Shown here piece after piece: positions 4,900 to 6,893 of a DNA stretch of 6,893 nucleotides. Position numbers and translations under genes: made by a program. Below the pieces are notes generated by a model. It worked only from the letters and a program-made list of their open reading frames with translations, was not told the origin of the DNA and did not search any database. Source of the DNA: an uncultured Prevotellaceae bacterium (GTDB taxonomy: Bacteria; Bacteroidota; Bacteroidia; Bacteroidales; Muribaculaceae); the NCBI GenBank assembly GCA_900556245.1, contig USOC01000059.1:1-6893 (forward strand). The letters are read 5' to 3'. Position 1 is the stretch's first letter. Each line of letters starts with the position of its first letter.

Positions 4900-6893
4900 T
4901 TATCGCTTCAAGAATGCTTTGATTTCATCAATGACAGCATCTTCCGTGAATCCGAACTTCTCTTCCAATACCTTATAAGGAGCCGAATAGCCAAAATGGT
5001 TCAAGCCGGAAATACACCCATGAGTTCCGACAACCCGGAGCAACGTAGAGGCAATTCCGGAAGTTTTTCCATACACCGGCACATCATCGGGAATAAGAGC
5101 TTTGCGATAATCGTCAGACTGTTCCATAAACAAGCCAATTGAAGGAACAGAGACCACCCTTGCCTGCAAGCCCTCTTCTTTCAGCTTATCCGCCGCCTTT
5201 ACAAGCAAAAGGACATCAGAACCGTTACCGACAAGCACGATGTCAGGCTTCTCGCATTCAACTACAGCATATCCACCTTTCTCCATCTGGAGCGCATCGT
5301 TGTAGCGGTCGCCACTTGCCGACGGCAGGTCGTCTACATCCTGACGAGTGAGTATCAATCCGGTCGGGGTATCGGTATTTTCCATCGCCATTTTCCATGC
5401 GATGGTAGTCTCTGCACTATCAGCCGGACGAAGTACCAACATGCTATTCTTTCCGGAATGGTTTTTAAGTTCTTCCATCAAGCGAATTTGAGCTTCCTGC
5501 TCTACCGGCTGATGTGTCGGACCGTCTTCTCCGACACGGAACGAATCATGTGTCCATACAAATTTCACCGGCAACTCCATCAAGGCTGTCATTCGAATCG
5601 CCGGTTTCATATAATCTGAGAATACAAAGAATGTTCCACAAGCACACGACAGTCCCCCATGCAAAGCAATACCGTTCATAATAGAAGCCATTGTTAGCTC
5701 GGCAACTCCAGATTGCAGGAACTTTCCGCCATAATTGTCTTTCGAAATAATCGTGCCACATTTTTTGATGAACGCTTCCGTTTTGTCGCTATTCGACAAA
5801 TCGGCCGACGACACAATCATATTCTTTATCTGCTCGCCAAAAACCATTAGTACATCGGCTGACGCTGTACGTGTTGCAATATTGGGTTTATGCGCAATAG
5901 CCTTATAATCAATAGCGGGAATCTTGCCATCAATCCACGATTGCAACTCTTCTGCCTTCTCCGGATTATTCGATGCCCATTCTGCATATTCCGCTTTACG
6001 ACGCGCCACAATCTCCTTCAATTCCATACGTCGCTTGCCATACAACCGCTTTGTTTCTTCAAAAACAGCCCATGGATTTTGAGGGTCTCCGCCAAGATTT
6101 TCTATGGTTCTTTCATAAGAAGCGCCAGACTTACCCAACGGATTTCCATGTGTGCTGCACTTATATTCAAAGTTATTTCCTTCAGCATCTACACAGCCCT
6201 TACCCATGGCTGTATTTCCAATAATCAGAGTCGGACGCTTGTCCTCCTTCAGAGCAGCGTCGAGCGCAGCACAAATCTGCACGGGGTCGTTTCCGTCAAT
6301 CTCAATGACATTCCAATTGCACGAGCGATATTTTGCAGCTGTATCTTCTGCCGAAACAGCGTCAACCATTGTCGCAAGCTGAACTTTGTTACTATCATAG
6401 AACATAATAAGGTTGCTAAGTCCCAGATAGCCAGCAATACGTCCTGCGCCTTGCGAGATTTCTTCCTGAATACCACCATCAGATATAAAGGCATAAGTCT
6501 TATGCGAGACAATTTCGCCAAAATGCGAAGCAATAAAACGCTCTGCAATAGCAGCTCCGACAGCCATGACATGACCTTGCCCCAACGGACCCGAGCCATT
6601 TTCTATTCCTCGATCGACATCCACTTCCGGATGCCCCGGTGTAGCACTCCCCCATTGACGCAGGTCCTTCAAATCTTCTATTGAATATTTTCCGCTCATG
6701 GCCAACACGCCGTAGAGCATCGGCGACATATGCCCCGGATCTAAGAAAAAACGGTCGCGAGCAAACCATCGTCCATCGTCTGGATCATATACGATATACT
6801 TCGAATACAGCACATTCGTGTAGTCCGTACCACTCATCGAACCCCCGGGGTGACCGGATTTGGCTTTCTCGACCATCGCCGCTTCCAATATTC
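4900..6893 (-). CDS. tkt: Transketolase, lacking the extreme N-terminus
   Basis: Thiamine-diphosphate enzyme of the non-oxidative pentose phosphate pathway; it moves two-carbon ketol units between sugar phosphates such as xylulose-5-P and ribose-5-P in the cytoplasm. The frame runs off the window: ILEAAMVEKAKSGHPGG begins at the edge and the TTG at 6886-6888 is an internal Leu, so about 15-20 residues are missing. Counting from that Leu: SGHPGG 11-16, DPGHMSP 50-56, GPLGQG 100-105, SDGGIQEE 136-143 (the TPP/metal-binding motif, with the Bacteroidetes SDG form), STHGNP 245-250, Glu397 in GVAELTM (corresponding to the catalytic Glu of the family), HDSF 447-450 and GEDGPTHQP 453-461. The C-terminal domain ends SAPYKVLEEKFGFTEDAVIDE. 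It is uninterrupted over 662 codons to TAA at 4900-4902 and carries all expected motifs, so it looks functional. The promoter is outside the window; a hairpin terminator follows. Confidence 0.96.
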   Translation of the reverse strand, partial: ILEAAMVEKAKSGHPGGSMSGTDYTNVLYSKYIVYDPDDGRWFARDRFFLDPGHMSPMLYGVLAMSGKYSIEDLKDLRQWGSATPGHPEVDVDRGIENGSGPLGQGHVMAVGAAIAERFIASHFGEIVSHKTYAFISDGGIQEEISQGAGRIAGYLGLSNLIMFYDSNKVQLATMVDAVSAEDTAAKYRSCNWNVIEIDGNDPVQICAALDAALKEDKRPTLIIGNTAMGKGCVDAEGNNFEYKCSTHGNPLGKSGASYERTIENLGGDPQNPWAVFEETKRLYGKRRMELKEIVARRKAEYAEWASNNPEKAEELQSWIDGKIPAIDYKAIAHKPNIATRTASADVLMVFGEQIKNMIVSSADLSNSDKTEAFIKKCGTIISKDNYGGKFLQSGVAELTMASIMNGIALHGGLSCACGTFFVFSDYMKPAIRMTALMELPVKFVWTHDSFRVGEDGPTHQPVEQEAQIRLMEELKNHSGKNSMLVLRPADSAETTIAWKMAMENTDTPTGLILTRQDVDDLPSASGDRYNDALQMEKGGYAVVECEKPDIVLVGNGSDVLLLVKAADKLKEEGLQARVVSVPSIGLFMEQSDDYRKALIPDDVPVYGKTSGIASTLLRVVGTHGCISGLNHFGYSAPYKVLEEKFGFTEDAVIDEIKAFLKR

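Noticed and set aside
5890..6684. 264-codon plus-strand open frame
   Set aside because: It is antisense to transketolase, which has all its family motifs.

Overview
The window reads as Bacteroidales DNA (Bacteroides, Prevotella or a close relative; the genus cannot be decided). The reasons are a minus-strand promoter with the Bacteroidetes -7 element TAnnTTTG, a transketolase with the Bacteroidetes-style SDGGIQEE cofactor motif, a two-module M16 periplasmic peptidase typical of this order, and fragments of DUF4134 (TraE-type) genes from Bacteroidales conjugative transposons.

Layout. Positions 1-1144 (plus strand) are the end of a defence-type locus: the C-terminal part of a DUF262/DUF1524 (GmrSD-like) protein, overlapped by 14 nt by the first ~28 codons of a type I restriction R subunit (hsdR) that then stops being recognisable. 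Positions ~1134-1556 (minus strand) are a GC-rich island holding the 3' part of one DUF4134 gene followed by the 5' part of a DUF4134 gene. The two halves break at almost the same point of the protein, so the island looks circularly permuted. Positions ~1557-1863 hold no gene I recognise, and 1864-1905 is a strong terminator hairpin. Positions 1940-4705 (minus strand) are an M16 peptidase gene with its own promoter and signal peptide. It is interrupted by an in-frame TAA at codon 836 and appears to lack the third zinc ligand. Positions 4706-4899 hold a terminator hairpin and the peptidase promoter. Positions 4900-6893 (minus strand) are transketolase, lacking only its extreme N-terminus at the window edge.

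Functionally there are two parts. The right two thirds is chromosomal backbone: central carbon metabolism and an exported peptidase, transcribed as separate units. The left part is accessory DNA: restriction/defence genes broken by a conjugative-element fragment. I see no intact new system. The best leads are the permuted DUF4134 island inside the hsdR remnant and the doubly damaged M16 peptidase. The abrupt junctions could also be an assembly or library chimera, which only read evidence can exclude.
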